Positions 1-9,240 are shown, counted from the stretch's first letter. The stretch: 64,000 bases of DNA from Flavisphingomonas formosensis (GCF_009755815.1 NZ_WRPK01000002.1:248001-312000); one strand, 5' to 3'. The notes: a model not told the origin generated them from the sequence alone. Numbers and translations: made by a program.

Positions 1-1482
1 AAGGCCTATGGCGGGCGCGACCGCGGCAACCAGGCCGCCGTGTTCGGCCTGCAGCCCTATCGCGAAGGCCTCGGCTTCTATCAGGTGAACGAGAACCGGG
101 TCGGCAAGAGCAAGACCGACGCTTGGGGCGTCTCGGCCAATATCGCCTATGAGCTTTCGCCCTCGCTGAAGCTGACCTCGATCACCTCCTATGACGGCGG
201 CAAGCAGAATCTGCAGCAGGCGGCGGACGGATCGCCGCTCGACGTGCTCGACATCAACTGGCGCTCCAAATATCGCCAGTTCAGCGAGGAAGCGCGGCTG
301 AACTATAGCGGCAATGGCCTCAGCCTGGTTACCGGCCTCTTCTATGGCTGGGATCACACCATCACCGACAATCTGTTCAACATCGGCAGCGCGCTGGCGC
401 CTGGCGTCAATGGCGGCTTCTTCCAGCATTACCGGCAGGTTCGCAAATCCTACGCCGCCTTCGCGCAGGGCGACTATAATCTCGCCAGCAAGCTCGTGCT
501 GACTGTGGGCCTGCGCTACACCTGGGATCGCTCGCGCTACGAGGATGGCTATGCCTATCTCTTCGCGGGCGACGTCGGCGGCGCGCAGATCCCGCTTGCC
601 ACCACCGTGCCGTGCGACGGCGTGCCGGGCAGCTGCGCCTATGATCCCTCCGCCCGCTACGCGATCCGCGGCCGCAACAATGCGCTGACCGGCCGGGCCG
701 CGCTCAGCTATACCTTCGACAACGGCATGCTCGCCTATGTCAGCTATAATCGCGGCTATCGGTCGGGCGCCTTCAACGGCGGCGGCTACACCTCGTCCGT
801 CGGCATCACCTATATCAAGCCCGAGCAGGTCAATGCCTATGAGGCGGGCCTCAAGGGCCGGTTCTTCGACAGACGCCTGAGTCTTTCGGTCGCCGGTTTC
901 TACTATGACTATAAGAACCAGCAGGTGCAGGACACGCGCGCCGGCCCCGTCTCTTTCCTGGTCAATGCCCCCAAGTCCGAAGTCTATGGTGCGGAGGCCG
1001 AGGCGAGCTTCCGGGTCATGCCCAGCCTCACGCTCAACGGCTCCTTCGGCTATCTCCATGCCCAGTATAAGACGCTGACCCTGCAGGGCACCGACCTGTC
1101 GGGCAACGCCCTGCCCTTCGCGCCGCGCTGGACGGCACAGGCGGGCTTCGACTGGACGGTGGCGCGGGTCGCGGACGGCGATCTCTCGCTCGCGCCGACG
1201 CTCACCTATTTCAGCCGGCAATGGTTCTCGCCGTTCAACGGCGTGAACGCCGCCGGCACCGGCCAGGTCAATTCCGAATTGCAGCAGAAGGGCTATGCGA
1301 AGGTCAACGCCTCGCTCGCCTGGACGCACGACAAGCTGACCCTGCGCGCCTGGGTGAACAACCTCACCAACAAGAAGACGCTGGGCTACGGCCTCGATCT
1401 GCGCGGCGCCGGCTTCCCCTACAACTTCCTGGTGCCCTCCGATCCGCGCACCTTCGGCGGCTCCGTCCGCATCGCCTTCTGA
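1..1482 (+). CDS. TonB-dependent receptor, C-terminal part (5' end outside window)
   Basis: The reading frame is open from the first base and ends at 1482, giving about 493 residues. This is most of the outer-membrane beta-barrel of a TonB-dependent receptor; the signal peptide, TonB box and most of the plug lie upstream of the window. The sequence is rich in alternating aromatic and glycine strands (such as AYVSYNRGYRSGAFNGGG, which is the usual barrel YxRGYRSG motif) and ends in Phe, the outer-membrane sorting signal. Such receptors import bulky or scarce substrates with TonB energy. A P450 gene follows after 11 bp, so this one probably serves the catabolic genes downstream. The substrate cannot be read from sequence. 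Confidence 0.93.
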   Translation, partial: KAYGGRDRGNQAAVFGLQPYREGLGFYQVNENRVGKSKTDAWGVSANIAYELSPSLKLTSITSYDGGKQNLQQAADGSPLDVLDINWRSKYRQFSEEARLNYSGNGLSLVTGLFYGWDHTITDNLFNIGSALAPGVNGGFFQHYRQVRKSYAAFAQGDYNLASKLVLTVGLRYTWDRSRYEDGYAYLFAGDVGGAQIPLATTVPCDGVPGSCAYDPSARYAIRGRNNALTGRAALSYTFDNGMLAYVSYNRGYRSGAFNGGGYTSSVGITYIKPEQVNAYEAGLKGRFFDRRLSLSVAGFYYDYKNQQVQDTRAGPVSFLVNAPKSEVYGAEAEASFRVMPSLTLNGSFGYLHAQYKTLTLQGTDLSGNALPFAPRWTAQAGFDWTVARVADGDLSLAPTLTYFSRQWFSPFNGVNAAGTGQVNSELQQKGYAKVNASLAWTHDKLTLRAWVNNLTNKKTLGYGLDLRGAGFPYNFLVPSDPRTFGGSVRIAF

Positions 1483-1493
1483 GAGAAAAAGTG

Positions 1494-2732
1494 ATGCCGA
1501 TCGCTGATCCCGACCTCAGCCCCGATCTCAAGGATCCCGACCTCTATGTGGGGAGCGTGCCGCACGAGACGTTCGACGCGCTCCGGCGGGACCGGCCAGT
1601 CTACTGGAACGAGGAGAAGGACGGCGCCGGCTTCTGGGCGCTGACGCGATACGCCGACATCGTCGAGGTATCGCGCAACCCGGCGCTATTCTCCTCCGCC
1701 TATGAGAATGGCGGGCATCGCATCTTCAACGAGAATGAGGTCGGCCTGACCGGAGCCGGCGAGTCCGCGATCGGCATCCCCTTCATCTCCCTCGATCCGC
1801 CGCTGCATACCCATTATCGCAAGTTCATCATGCCCGCCGTCGCGCCGGGCCGGCTGGCCGGCATCGAGGAACGCATCCTCGATCGCTGCACCCGGCTGAT
1901 CGGCGAGATTCCGCTCGGCGAGACGGTGGACATCGTGCCCCTGCTCTCGGCGCCGCTGCCGCTGCTCACTCTGACCGAGCTGTTCGATCTGCCCGCGGAG
2001 TTGTGGACAAAGCTCTACGACTGGACCAACGCCTTCGTCGGCGAGGACGATCCGGATTTCCGGCAGTCCCCCGAGGCGATGGCGCAGGTGATGGGCGAAT
2101 TCATGGCTTTTGCCGAAGCCCTGTTCCGCGAGCGGCGGACAAGCCCCGGCCAGGATCTGGCGACGCTTCTCGCCAACATGCAGGTCGATGGCGAGCCGGT
2201 GCCGTTCAAGGAATTTCTCGGCAACATGATCCTCGCGCTGGTCGGCGCCAACGAGACGACGCGCAACTCGCTGAGCCATTCGATCGTCGCCTTCGCCGAA
2301 AACCCCGACCAGTGGGACCGGATCCGCGCCGATCCCGACCTGCTCAAGACTGCGGTGCGCGAGATGGTGCGCTTCGCCAGCCCGGTGATGCACATGCGCC
2401 GCACCGCCACCGCCGACACCGAGATCGCGGGCACCCGCATCCGCAAGGGCGACAAGGTGGTGCTGTGGTACATCGCCGCCAACCGCGACGCGTCGATGTT
2501 CGCCAATCCCCACGGGTTCGATATCGGCCGCGGCAATATCCAGCATGTCGGCTTCGGCACGGGCCAGCATGTCTGCGTCGGATCGCGCCTCGCCGAGATG
2601 CAGCTGCGCGTCGCCTTTGGCGTGCTCGCCCGCCATGTTAAGCAGTTCGAGGTCATGGCACGGCCGCGCAGGTTCCGATCCAATTTCATCAATGGATTGA
2701 AGAACCTCGACGTCAGGCTGACGCCGGCCTGA
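1494..2732 (+). CDS. Cytochrome P450 (CYP124/125-like)
   Basis: 412-residue soluble bacterial P450. The haem-binding loop FGTGQHVCVG carries the axial Cys at residue 361. The I-helix has GANETTRN and the K-helix ExxR is EMVR. The run RTATADTEIAG...GDKVVLWYIAANRD resembles the CYP124/125/142 group, which hydroxylates the terminal methyl of steroid side chains and methyl-branched lipids; that resemblance is from memory. I chose ATG 1494, 11 bp after the receptor stop. The longer upstream open frame lies inside the receptor gene and is not real. No ferredoxin or reductase gene is in the window, so electrons must come from elsewhere. It probably does the first oxidation of the pathway; the substrate is inferred. 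Confidence 0.93.
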   Translation: MPIADPDLSPDLKDPDLYVGSVPHETFDALRRDRPVYWNEEKDGAGFWALTRYADIVEVSRNPALFSSAYENGGHRIFNENEVGLTGAGESAIGIPFISLDPPLHTHYRKFIMPAVAPGRLAGIEERILDRCTRLIGEIPLGETVDIVPLLSAPLPLLTLTELFDLPAELWTKLYDWTNAFVGEDDPDFRQSPEAMAQVMGEFMAFAEALFRERRTSPGQDLATLLANMQVDGEPVPFKEFLGNMILALVGANETTRNSLSHSIVAFAENPDQWDRIRADPDLLKTAVREMVRFASPVMHMRRTATADTEIAGTRIRKGDKVVLWYIAANRDASMFANPHGFDIGRGNIQHVGFGTGQHVCVGSRLAEMQLRVAFGVLARHVKQFEVMARPRRFRSNFINGLKNLDVRLTPA

Positions 2733-2744
2733 AGGAGAGATGCC

Positions 2745-3626
2745 GTGGCGGAACCGACACGCTGGAACGACGAACATATCATCGCGGACGCGCTGGGCCG
2801 CGCGCCGGACGTGACCCTGGGCGCCGACCATGGCCGCTGGCGGCTGTGCCGCTGGCGCCAGTTCGTCGGCAGCTACACGCTGCCGCCGCTGCCCGATCCC
2901 ATGTTCGTCGTGCACATCGCCGGCAAGCCCAATGTCCGCACCTGGGAACGCGACGGCTGGAGCGAGACCGCATCGCTGCCCGGCTGCGCCACCATCGTTC
3001 CCTCGAACCAGCCGACCGGCTGGCTGGTCGACGGCGAGCTAGACGTGGTGACGCTCAGCGTGAGTTCCTCCGATCTCCAGCGCGCGCCCGCGCTCGACCA
3101 GTTCAAGCGGATGCGCTTCGCCTTCTCCGATCCGCTCGGCGTCGCGCTGACCCGCCAGGTGCTGGGCGAGCTCTATGCGCCGCAGACGCCGGAGCGCGAC
3201 GTCTATGTCGGCGCGCTGGTCGATGCGCTGAAGGCGCATATGCTGCGCGGCCCCGTCTCGGCGCCATCGGCGGAGATCCCGACCAGCGCCTTCTCCTCCT
3301 ACCGCATCCATCACATCATGAACGCCATCCAGAAACGGCCCGAGGCGGAGCACAGCCTGGAGGAGATGGCCGCGCAGGCGGGCGTCACCCCCACCCATTT
3401 CTGCCGCATCTTCAAGCGGGCGACCGGGGTCAGCCCGCACCAATATGTGATGCGCGCCCGGCTCGATCGCGCCCAGCAGATGCTGGAGCAGTCCGACGCG
3501 TCGATGGCGACCATCGCCGAGGCGCTGGGCTTCACCAGCCAGAGCCATTTCACCCGCGCCTTCCGCCAGTTCGCCGGCCAGACGCCGAGCGACTATCGGC
3601 GGCGCGGCCGGGAGACGCTGCAATGA
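2745..3626 (+). CDS. AraC-family transcriptional regulator
   Basis: 293 residues starting at GTG 2745, preceded by GAAGGAGAGA as ribosome binding site; the ATG at 2740 is out of frame. The C-terminal ~100 residues form the double helix-turn-helix of AraC/XylS proteins (HSLEEMAAQAGVTPTHFCRI, then GFTSQSHFTRAFRQFAGQTP). The N-terminal half should be the ligand-sensing domain but has no motif I can name. It lies between the P450 and the aldehyde dehydrogenase and overlaps the latter by 4 bp (ATGA), so it is co-transcribed with the genes it probably controls. The effector is unknown and is likely a pathway substrate or intermediate. Confidence 0.92.
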   Translation: MAEPTRWNDEHIIADALGRAPDVTLGADHGRWRLCRWRQFVGSYTLPPLPDPMFVVHIAGKPNVRTWERDGWSETASLPGCATIVPSNQPTGWLVDGELDVVTLSVSSSDLQRAPALDQFKRMRFAFSDPLGVALTRQVLGELYAPQTPERDVYVGALVDALKAHMLRGPVSAPSAEIPTSAFSSYRIHHIMNAIQKRPEAEHSLEEMAAQAGVTPTHFCRIFKRATGVSPHQYVMRARLDRAQQMLEQSDASMATIAEALGFTSQSHFTRAFRQFAGQTPSDYRRRGRETLQ

Positions 3627-5089
3627 CATCGATCCAGGGCTTCTCCGGTCTGGAACTGCCCGAGCTCATCCTGCGCGCGGGCGCCGATCCGATCCGCATC
3701 GAGGCCAGCACCGCCGACATCGATCCCTGCACCGGCGAGCGCTTTGCCGATATTCCGGCCGCCTCGCCGGCCGACGTGGATGCCGTGGTCGAGGCTGCGC
3801 ATCGCGCCTTTCGCAATCCCGCCTGGCGCGATCTCCATCCGCTGGCGCGCGAGCGGCTGCTGCATCGCTTCGCCGACGCGATCGAGGCGGACCTGCCGCG
3901 CATCGCCGCGCTGGAGGCGCTCGACACCGGCAAGCCCATCTCGATCGTCGAGACGCTCGACATACCGACCGCCATTTCCTGGCTGCGCGCCTATGCCGGC
4001 TGGCCGGGCAAGCTCGCCGGCCGGGCCGCGCCGCTCTCCGCCACGCCCGGCGCGTTCCACGCCTATTCGCGGCGCGAGCCGATCGGCGTCGTCGCCGCGA
4101 TCACGCCGTGGAACTTCCCGCTGGTGCTGGCGATGTGGAAGATCGCCCCGGCGCTCGCCGCCGGCTGTACCATCGTGCTGAAGCCCGCGCCCGAAACCCC
4201 GCTGAGCGCGCTCCGCCTCGTCGAGCTCGCCCGCGCGGCGGGCCTGCCGGACGGCGTGCTGAGCGTCGTCACCGGCGACGGCGCGACCGGCGCCGCACTG
4301 GCCGCGCATCCGCGCATCGCCAAGGTGGCCTTCACCGGATCGACCGCCACGGGCCAGGCGATCCTCGCCGCCTCGGTGCCGTCGCTGAAGCGCGTCACGC
4401 TGGAGCTCGGCGGCAAATCGCCGACCATCTTGTGCAAGGACGCCGATCTCGCGACCGCAATTCCACAGGCGGCGATGGGCTGCTTCTTCAACTCGGGCCA
4501 GATCTGCTACGCGGGCACCCGGCTCTATGTGCACCGGTCCATCTATGACGAGGTGCTGGACGGCATCCGCACGGTGGGCGCGGCGCAGCGCATCGGTCCG
4601 AGCGCGGATCGGACCAGCCAGCTCGGCCCGCTGATCAGCGCGCGCCAGCATGAGAAGGTCTCCGGCTTCGTGCAGCGCGCGTCCGATGCCGGGATCACGG
4701 CGCTGCCAGCGGGCGGGCCCATCCCCGACGCGGGCTATTATTTCGCGCCCACCCTGCTGCGCGATGTGCCGTCGGATGCCGAAGTGATGCGCGAGGAGGT
4801 GTTCGGTCCGGTGCTGGCGACCGCGCCGTTCGACGAGATCGAGGAGGCGATCGCGCTCGCCAATGACAGCGCCTATGGTCTCGCCGCCCATGTCTTTACC
4901 CGCGATCTCACGACGGCGCACAAAGCCTCGGCCGCGCTGGAGGCGGGCACCGTCTTCGTGAACTGCATCCTGCTCGCCGATCCCGCCTTTCCCTTCGGGG
5001 GGATGAAGATGTCCGGCATCGGGCGGGAGAATGGCAGCGAGGTGCTGGACGCCTATCTGGAGCCCAAATCGGTCGTGATGGCGCTGTGA
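3623..5089 (+). CDS. NAD(P)-dependent aldehyde dehydrogenase
   Basis: 488-residue member of the ALDH superfamily that oxidises an aldehyde to the acid. Visible signatures are the ITPWNFPLVLAMWK cofactor region, the general-base Glu in LELGGKSPT and the nucleophile Cys in FNSGQICYAG. Length is normal for the family. Its ATG overlaps the AraC stop (ATGA), implying translational coupling. Alongside the P450 and the alcohol dehydrogenase it would supply the last step from a hydroxylated methyl to a carboxylic acid. The exact substrate is not readable. It resembles betaine-aldehyde and phenylacetaldehyde dehydrogenases in general shape. Confidence 0.93.
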   Translation: MTSIQGFSGLELPELILRAGADPIRIEASTADIDPCTGERFADIPAASPADVDAVVEAAHRAFRNPAWRDLHPLARERLLHRFADAIEADLPRIAALEALDTGKPISIVETLDIPTAISWLRAYAGWPGKLAGRAAPLSATPGAFHAYSRREPIGVVAAITPWNFPLVLAMWKIAPALAAGCTIVLKPAPETPLSALRLVELARAAGLPDGVLSVVTGDGATGAALAAHPRIAKVAFTGSTATGQAILAASVPSLKRVTLELGGKSPTILCKDADLATAIPQAAMGCFFNSGQICYAGTRLYVHRSIYDEVLDGIRTVGAAQRIGPSADRTSQLGPLISARQHEKVSGFVQRASDAGITALPAGGPIPDAGYYFAPTLLRDVPSDAEVMREEVFGPVLATAPFDEIEEAIALANDSAYGLAAHVFTRDLTTAHKASAALEAGTVFVNCILLADPAFPFGGMKMSGIGRENGSEVLDAYLEPKSVVMAL

Positions 5090-5100
5090 GCGCTACCCTT

Positions 5101-5240
5101 CTTCGTCATCCCAGCGAAAGCTGGGATCGCTCTCAAAATGCACTTGGCTCGAGGTCGAGAGTGATCCCAGCGTTCGCTGGGATGACGCGTCGACTTGATG
5201 TCATCCCGTTCCAATGATCCCGTCTTCGCAGGGATGACGG
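5101..5240. repeat. Intergenic palindromic repeats (GTCATCCCAGC family)
   Basis: The 177-bp gap between the aldehyde and alcohol dehydrogenase genes contains three related units. They are a hairpin CATCCCAGCGAAAGCTGGGAT near 5107-5127, an inverted copy GATCCCAGCGTTCGCTGGGATG near 5163-5184, and a degenerate copy GATCCCGTCTTCGCAGGGATG near 5217-5237. This looks like the REP/nested-palindrome family often seen between genes in sphingomonads. A related copy is at 63098-63182. It may stabilise or attenuate the mRNA between the two halves of the gene run. Confidence 0.8.
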
Positions 5241-5266
5241 AAAACAAATCCCCCTAGGACCCCGCC

Positions 5267-6370
5267 ATGCAGACCATCGCCGCCGTCGCCCGCAGCCCCC
5301 ACGCCGATTTCTCCATCGAGCCGATCGACCTCGAGGCTCCGCGCGCCGGCGAAGTGCTGGTGCGCATCGTGGGCGTCGGGCTCTGCCACACCGATCTGAT
5401 CGCGCGCGATCAGTTCATTCCCATCCCCCTGCCTGCGGTGCTCGGCCATGAAGGCGCGGGCATCGTCGAGGCGGTGGGCGACGGCGTCACCAAGGTGAAG
5501 CCGGGCGACCGGGTGGTGATCGGCTTCGCCAGTTGCGGCGCCTGCCCGCGCTGCGCCGAGCATCTGCCCTCCTATTGCCGCGAATTTCCGCAGCGCAACT
5601 ATGCCGGCACCCGCACCGACGGCTCCACCGCCATCCGCGTCGCGGGCACGCCGGCCTCGGGCCATTTCTTCGCCCAATCCTCCTTCGCCGGCCATGCCGT
5701 CGCCGAGGAGCGCAACGTCGTTAAGATCGAGGCGGACGACGTGCCGCTGGAGCTGCTCGGGCCGCTCGGCTGCGGCTTCCAGACCGGCGCGGGCGGCGTG
5801 ATGCGCTCGCTCGCCTGCCCGTCCGGATCGAGCATCGCGATCTTCGGCGGCGGGCCGGTCGGCCTCGCGGCGGTGATGGGTGCGGTGGTGCAGGGCTGCG
5901 CCACGATCATCCTCGTCGAGCCCTTCGCCGCCCGGCGCGCGCTCGGCCTGTCGCTCGGCGCGACACATGTCGTCGATCCGGCGGACGGCGACGTGGGCGC
6001 CGCGATCCGCGCAATCCTGCCCGACGGCACCGAATATGCGTTCGAGACCAGCGGCCGCGAAGCCGTCATCGAGACCGCGCTCGCCAGCCTCGCCAGCCAC
6101 GGCCTGCTCGGCCTGGTGGGCGTGCCGCCGCGGCCGGACAGCAGCCTTTCGATCAATATCGCCTCGCTGATCACTTATGGCCATCGCATCCATGGCATCA
6201 TCGAGGGCGACAGCGATCTCGACGGCTTCATTCCCGAGCTGGTCGAATTGTTTCGCGCGGGGCGTTTCCCGATCGACCGGCTGATCGAGACCTTTCCGCT
6301 CGACCGCATCAACGAGGCCGTCGCGGCGCAGATTCGCGGGGAATGCGTGAAGGCGGTGCTGGTGCCGTGA
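5267..6370 (+). CDS. Zinc-dependent alcohol dehydrogenase (aryl/benzyl-alcohol dehydrogenase type)
   Basis: 367-residue medium-chain dehydrogenase. The catalytic zinc ligands are visible in GLCHTDL (Cys) and GHEGAGIVE (His-Glu). The structural zinc lobe is [15 protein letters not shown], and the NAD-binding Rossmann turn is [10 protein letters not shown]. Length and motifs fit the family that includes aryl-alcohol dehydrogenases. It probably oxidises the P450 product alcohol to the aldehyde used by the upstream dehydrogenase. A repeat-filled gap separates it from that gene, so it may have its own promoter or be read through. Confidence 0.92.
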   Translation: MQTIAAVARSPHADFSIEPIDLEAPRAGEVLVRIVGVGLCHTDLIARDQFIPIPLPAVLGHEGAGIVEAVGDGVTKVKPGDRVVIGFASCGACPRCAEHLPSYCREFPQRNYAGTRTDGSTAIRVAGTPASGHFFAQSSFAGHAVAEERNVVKIEADDVPLELLGPLGCGFQTGAGGVMRSLACPSGSSIAIFGGGPVGLAAVMGAVVQGCATIILVEPFAARRALGLSLGATHVVDPADGDVGAAIRAILPDGTEYAFETSGREAVIETALASLASHGLLGLVGVPPRPDSSLSINIASLITYGHRIHGIIEGDSDLDGFIPELVELFRAGRFPIDRLIETFPLDRINEAVAAQIRGECVKAVLVP

Positions 6371-6491
6371 GCGGCTGCGCTCAGGACGTGCTTTCGTCGG
6401 GATGGCAGTGAAAACAATCCGCGTTCCGCTCTTGCTCCATGCCCTCGCATCTGCGATCTACTCGCCAGTATAGAGATGACGGAGTGGTTTT

Positions 6492-7619
6492 GTGATTTTG
6501 ACCGAAACGCAGGCCGCGATCCAGGAAGCGGTGCGTAGCTATGCGCAGGAGCGGCTGCGTCCGCAGAGCGCGGCGTTCGAGGCGGCGGGCGGTTATCCGC
6601 CGGGCCTGTTCGAGGAGATAGCGGAGCTGGGGCTGCTCGGCATGGTGGCACCGGAATCCTATGGCGGTGCGGCGAGCGACTATGTCTCCTATGCGCTGGC
6701 GCTGATCGAGATCGCGGCGGCCGACGGCGCGCTCTCCACCATCGTCTCGATCCAGAATTCGATCATGGTCGCAGGGCTGCTCAAGGATGGGACGGAGGCG
6801 CAGAAGGCACGCTTCCTGCCCGATCTGATCGCCGGTCGGATGATCGGCGCCTTCGCGCTGACCGAAACGGATGCGGGTTCGGACGCGGCGGCGATCCGGA
6901 CGCGCGCGACGAAGGCGGACGGCGGCTGGCGGCTGAATGGCGCCAAGCAGTTCATCACCTCGGGCAAGATCGCCGGCATGACCATGGTGATCGCGGTGAC
7001 CGATCCAGATGCGGGCAAGAAGGGCTTCTCCGCCTTCCTCGTGCCGACCGACCGGCCAGGCTATTGGGTCGACAAGGTGGAGCATAAGCTCGGCCAGGCG
7101 GCGTCGGACACCTGCGCGTTGCGCTTCGAGGATCTGTTCGTCGAGGAGGCGTTGCTGCTCGGCGCGCCGGGCCAGGGCTATCGCATCGCGCTCGCCAATC
7201 TGGAGACGGGGCGGATCGGCATCGCCGCGCAGTGCATCGGCATGGCGCAGGCGGCGCTGGAGATCGCGGTCGGCTATGCCAAGGAGCGCCGCTCGATGGG
7301 CAAGGCGATCATCGAGCATCAGGCGGTGGGCTTCCGGCTCGCGGACCTGGCGGCGCGGCTGGAGGCGGCGCGGCAGCTGGTGCTGCACGCGGCCAGCCTC
7401 AAGGATGGCGGCCTGCCCTGCCTCAAGGAAGCCTCGATGGCGAAGCTGGTCGCCTCGGAAACCGCCGAGGCGGTCGTCTCCGGCGCGATCCAGACGCTCG
7501 GCGGCTATGGCTATCTCGAGGAGTTCGGCATCGCCAAGATCTACCGCGACGTACGCGTCTGCCAGATCTACGAAGGCACGTCCGACATCCAGCGCATGGT
7601 CATCGCCCGCGCCCTCTGA
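6492..7619 (+). CDS. Acyl-CoA dehydrogenase
   Basis: 375 residues, the standard length of a beta-oxidation acyl-CoA dehydrogenase. It introduces the 2,3-double bond using FAD and passes electrons to ETF. Motifs are AFALTETDAGSD, FITSGKIAG and the C-terminal QIYEGTSDIQR, whose Glu (residue 361) is the catalytic base. The start is GTG 6492, with GGAG seven bases upstream. It sits 121 bp after the alcohol dehydrogenase and 48 bp before a hydroxyacyl-CoA dehydrogenase. Chain-length or branched-chain preference cannot be told. It is a single-gene homodimer type, not the split FadE pair common in actinobacterial steroid pathways. Confidence 0.95.
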   Translation: MILTETQAAIQEAVRSYAQERLRPQSAAFEAAGGYPPGLFEEIAELGLLGMVAPESYGGAASDYVSYALALIEIAAADGALSTIVSIQNSIMVAGLLKDGTEAQKARFLPDLIAGRMIGAFALTETDAGSDAAAIRTRATKADGGWRLNGAKQFITSGKIAGMTMVIAVTDPDAGKKGFSAFLVPTDRPGYWVDKVEHKLGQAASDTCALRFEDLFVEEALLLGAPGQGYRIALANLETGRIGIAAQCIGMAQAALEIAVGYAKERRSMGKAIIEHQAVGFRLADLAARLEAARQLVLHAASLKDGGLPCLKEASMAKLVASETAEAVVSGAIQTLGGYGYLEEFGIAKIYRDVRVCQIYEGTSDIQRMVIARAL

Positions 7620-7667
7620 GCGCGCAGGCATAACGGCACGACAGGCACCAGCAAGGGGAACGGACGG

Positions 7668-8429
7668 ATGCGGATTGACGGCATGGCAGCAATCGTGACC
7701 GGCGGAGCCTCCGGGCTCGGCGCCGGCACGGCGGAGCGGCTGGCACGGGCCGGCGCGAAGGTGACGATCTTCGATCTCAACGCCGCGCTCGGCGAGGAGA
7801 AGGCGAAGGAGATAGGCGGCCATTTCGCCGCGGTGGATGTGACCGACGAGGACGCCGTGGAGACCGCGCTCGCCGAAGCGGAGGGGTTGCACGGCAAGGC
7901 CCGCATCCTGGTGAACTGCGCCGGCATCGGGCCGCCCGCCAAGGTGATCGGCCGCGACGGCAAGGCGATCCCGCTCGGCGACTTCACCAAGATCGTCCGC
8001 ATCAACCTGTTCGGCACGTTCAACGTCCTGTCCAAATTCGCCGCGCGCCTCCACGATGCCGAACCGGTGGGCGAGGAACGCGGCGTGATCGTCAACACCG
8101 CCTCTGTGGCGGCGTTCGACGGGCAGATCGGTCAGGCGGCCTATTCGGCGTCGAAGGGCGGCGTCGTCGGCATGGCGCTGCCGATCGCGCGCGAATTCGC
8201 CCGCTACGGCATCCGCGTGATGACGATCGCGCCCGGCATCTTCTGGACGCCGCTGCTCGCCACCCTGCCGCAGGAAGCGCAGGATTCGCTGGGCAGGCAG
8301 GTGCCCTTCCCGAGCCGCCTCGGCCAGCCGGACGAATATGCCCAGCTGGTCGAGAGCATCGTCACCAATCCCATGCTGAACGGCGAGGTGATCCGGCTGG
8401 ACGGCGCCATCCGCATGGCCCCGAAATGA
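7668..8429 (+). CDS. 3-hydroxyacyl-CoA dehydrogenase type II (SDR family, HSD10-like)
   Basis: 253-residue short-chain dehydrogenase. It has the NAD motif TGGASGLGAGTA, NCAGIG, the catalytic Ser in NTASVAAFDGQ and the Tyr-x3-Lys in AYSASKGG. The long loop around GRDGKAIPLGDF and the ending VIRLDGAIRMAPK match the type-II HADH/17beta-HSD10 subgroup, which oxidises 3-hydroxyacyl-CoAs, including branched ones, and some hydroxysteroids. It follows the acyl-CoA dehydrogenase by 48 bp and precedes a crotonase by 22 bp, consistent with the third step of a beta-oxidation round. Confidence 0.9.
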   Translation: MRIDGMAAIVTGGASGLGAGTAERLARAGAKVTIFDLNAALGEEKAKEIGGHFAAVDVTDEDAVETALAEAEGLHGKARILVNCAGIGPPAKVIGRDGKAIPLGDFTKIVRINLFGTFNVLSKFAARLHDAEPVGEERGVIVNTASVAAFDGQIGQAAYSASKGGVVGMALPIAREFARYGIRVMTIAPGIFWTPLLATLPQEAQDSLGRQVPFPSRLGQPDEYAQLVESIVTNPMLNGEVIRLDGAIRMAPK

Positions 8430-8451
8430 GCCGATACGGGAGCATCCGGAC

Positions 8452-9240
8452 ATGAGCGAATCCCCCATCCTCCTCGATGTCGCGGACGGCATCGCCCGGC
8501 TGACGCTCAACCGGCCCGATGTCGGCAATGCGATCGATCTCGCCCTGGCGCGCAGCCTGCTGGAGGCGGCGATACGCTGCCAGACCGACGATGCGATACG
8601 CTGCGTGGTGCTGACCGGCCGGGGCCGGCTGTTCTGCGCGGGCGGCGATGTCGGCCAGATGGCGGCCGCGGGCGAGCGCGCGGACGCGCTGCTCAGCGAG
8701 CTTGCCGGCACGCTCCACATGAGCATGGTCCGGCTCGCGCGGATGAAGAAGCCGCTGGTCGTGCTGGTCAACGGCCCCGCGGCCGGCGCCGGGCTCAGTC
8801 TCGCGATCAGCGGCGACGTGGTGCTTTCCGTGCCCACCGCCCATTTCACCGCGGCCTATGGCGCGATCGGGCTCACCCCCGATGGCGGCATGAGCTGGCT
8901 GCTGCCCCGGCTGGTGGGGCTGCGCAAGGCACAGGAGATCATTCTCGCCAACCGGCGCATTGAGGCGCCCGAGGCCGAGGCGATCGGCCTCGTCAGCCGG
9001 CTGGTCGAGGCGGACAGGCTGACCGAGGAGGGCGATGCGATCGCCACGCAATTCGCGGACGCGGCGGTCGGCGCGGTCGGGGGCGCCCGCGCACTGCTGC
9101 ACCACAGCTTCGACAGCAGCTACGAGGCGCAGCTGGAGCGTGAGGCGCAGTCGATTGCCGAGGCGGGCGCGACCGCCGAGTGCCGCGAAGGCCTGGCCGC
9201 CTTCTTCGCCAAGCGCAAAGCGGATTTCAGGAGCGTCTGA
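8452..9240 (+). CDS. Crotonase-fold enoyl-CoA hydratase/isomerase (PaaG-like isomerase type)
   Basis: 262-residue crotonase. The CoA-binding oxyanion hole region is FCAGGDVGQM, followed by NGPAAGAGLSLAISGD. The two glutamates of true hydratases are absent: the GGGxE position reads GAGLS, and the Pro-Glu position reads AAYGAIGL. An Asp in LTPDGGMSWLLPRLVG matches the catalytic Asp of PaaG-type isomerases. I therefore expect double-bond isomerisation rather than hydration. It lies between the hydroxyacyl-CoA dehydrogenase and a flavoenzyme gene. A 139-bp gap follows, with no gene in it. Confidence 0.88.
   Translation: MSESPILLDVADGIARLTLNRPDVGNAIDLALARSLLEAAIRCQTDDAIRCVVLTGRGRLFCAGGDVGQMAAAGERADALLSELAGTLHMSMVRLARMKKPLVVLVNGPAAGAGLSLAISGDVVLSVPTAHFTAAYGAIGLTPDGGMSWLLPRLVGLRKAQEIILANRRIEAPEAEAIGLVSRLVEADRLTEEGDAIATQFADAAVGAVGGARALLHHSFDSSYEAQLEREAQSIAEAGATAECREGLAAFFAKRKADFRSV

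Noticed and set aside
5101-5240. Possible CRISPR array
   Set aside because: Only three degenerate palindromic units with uneven spacing and inverted orientation, no repeat-spacer regularity and no cas genes nearby.
6381-8849. An 822-codon open frame on the - strand opposite the acyl-CoA dehydrogenase region
   Set aside because: Antisense of three well-supported genes; composition is typical of GC-driven spurious frames and no domain is seen.
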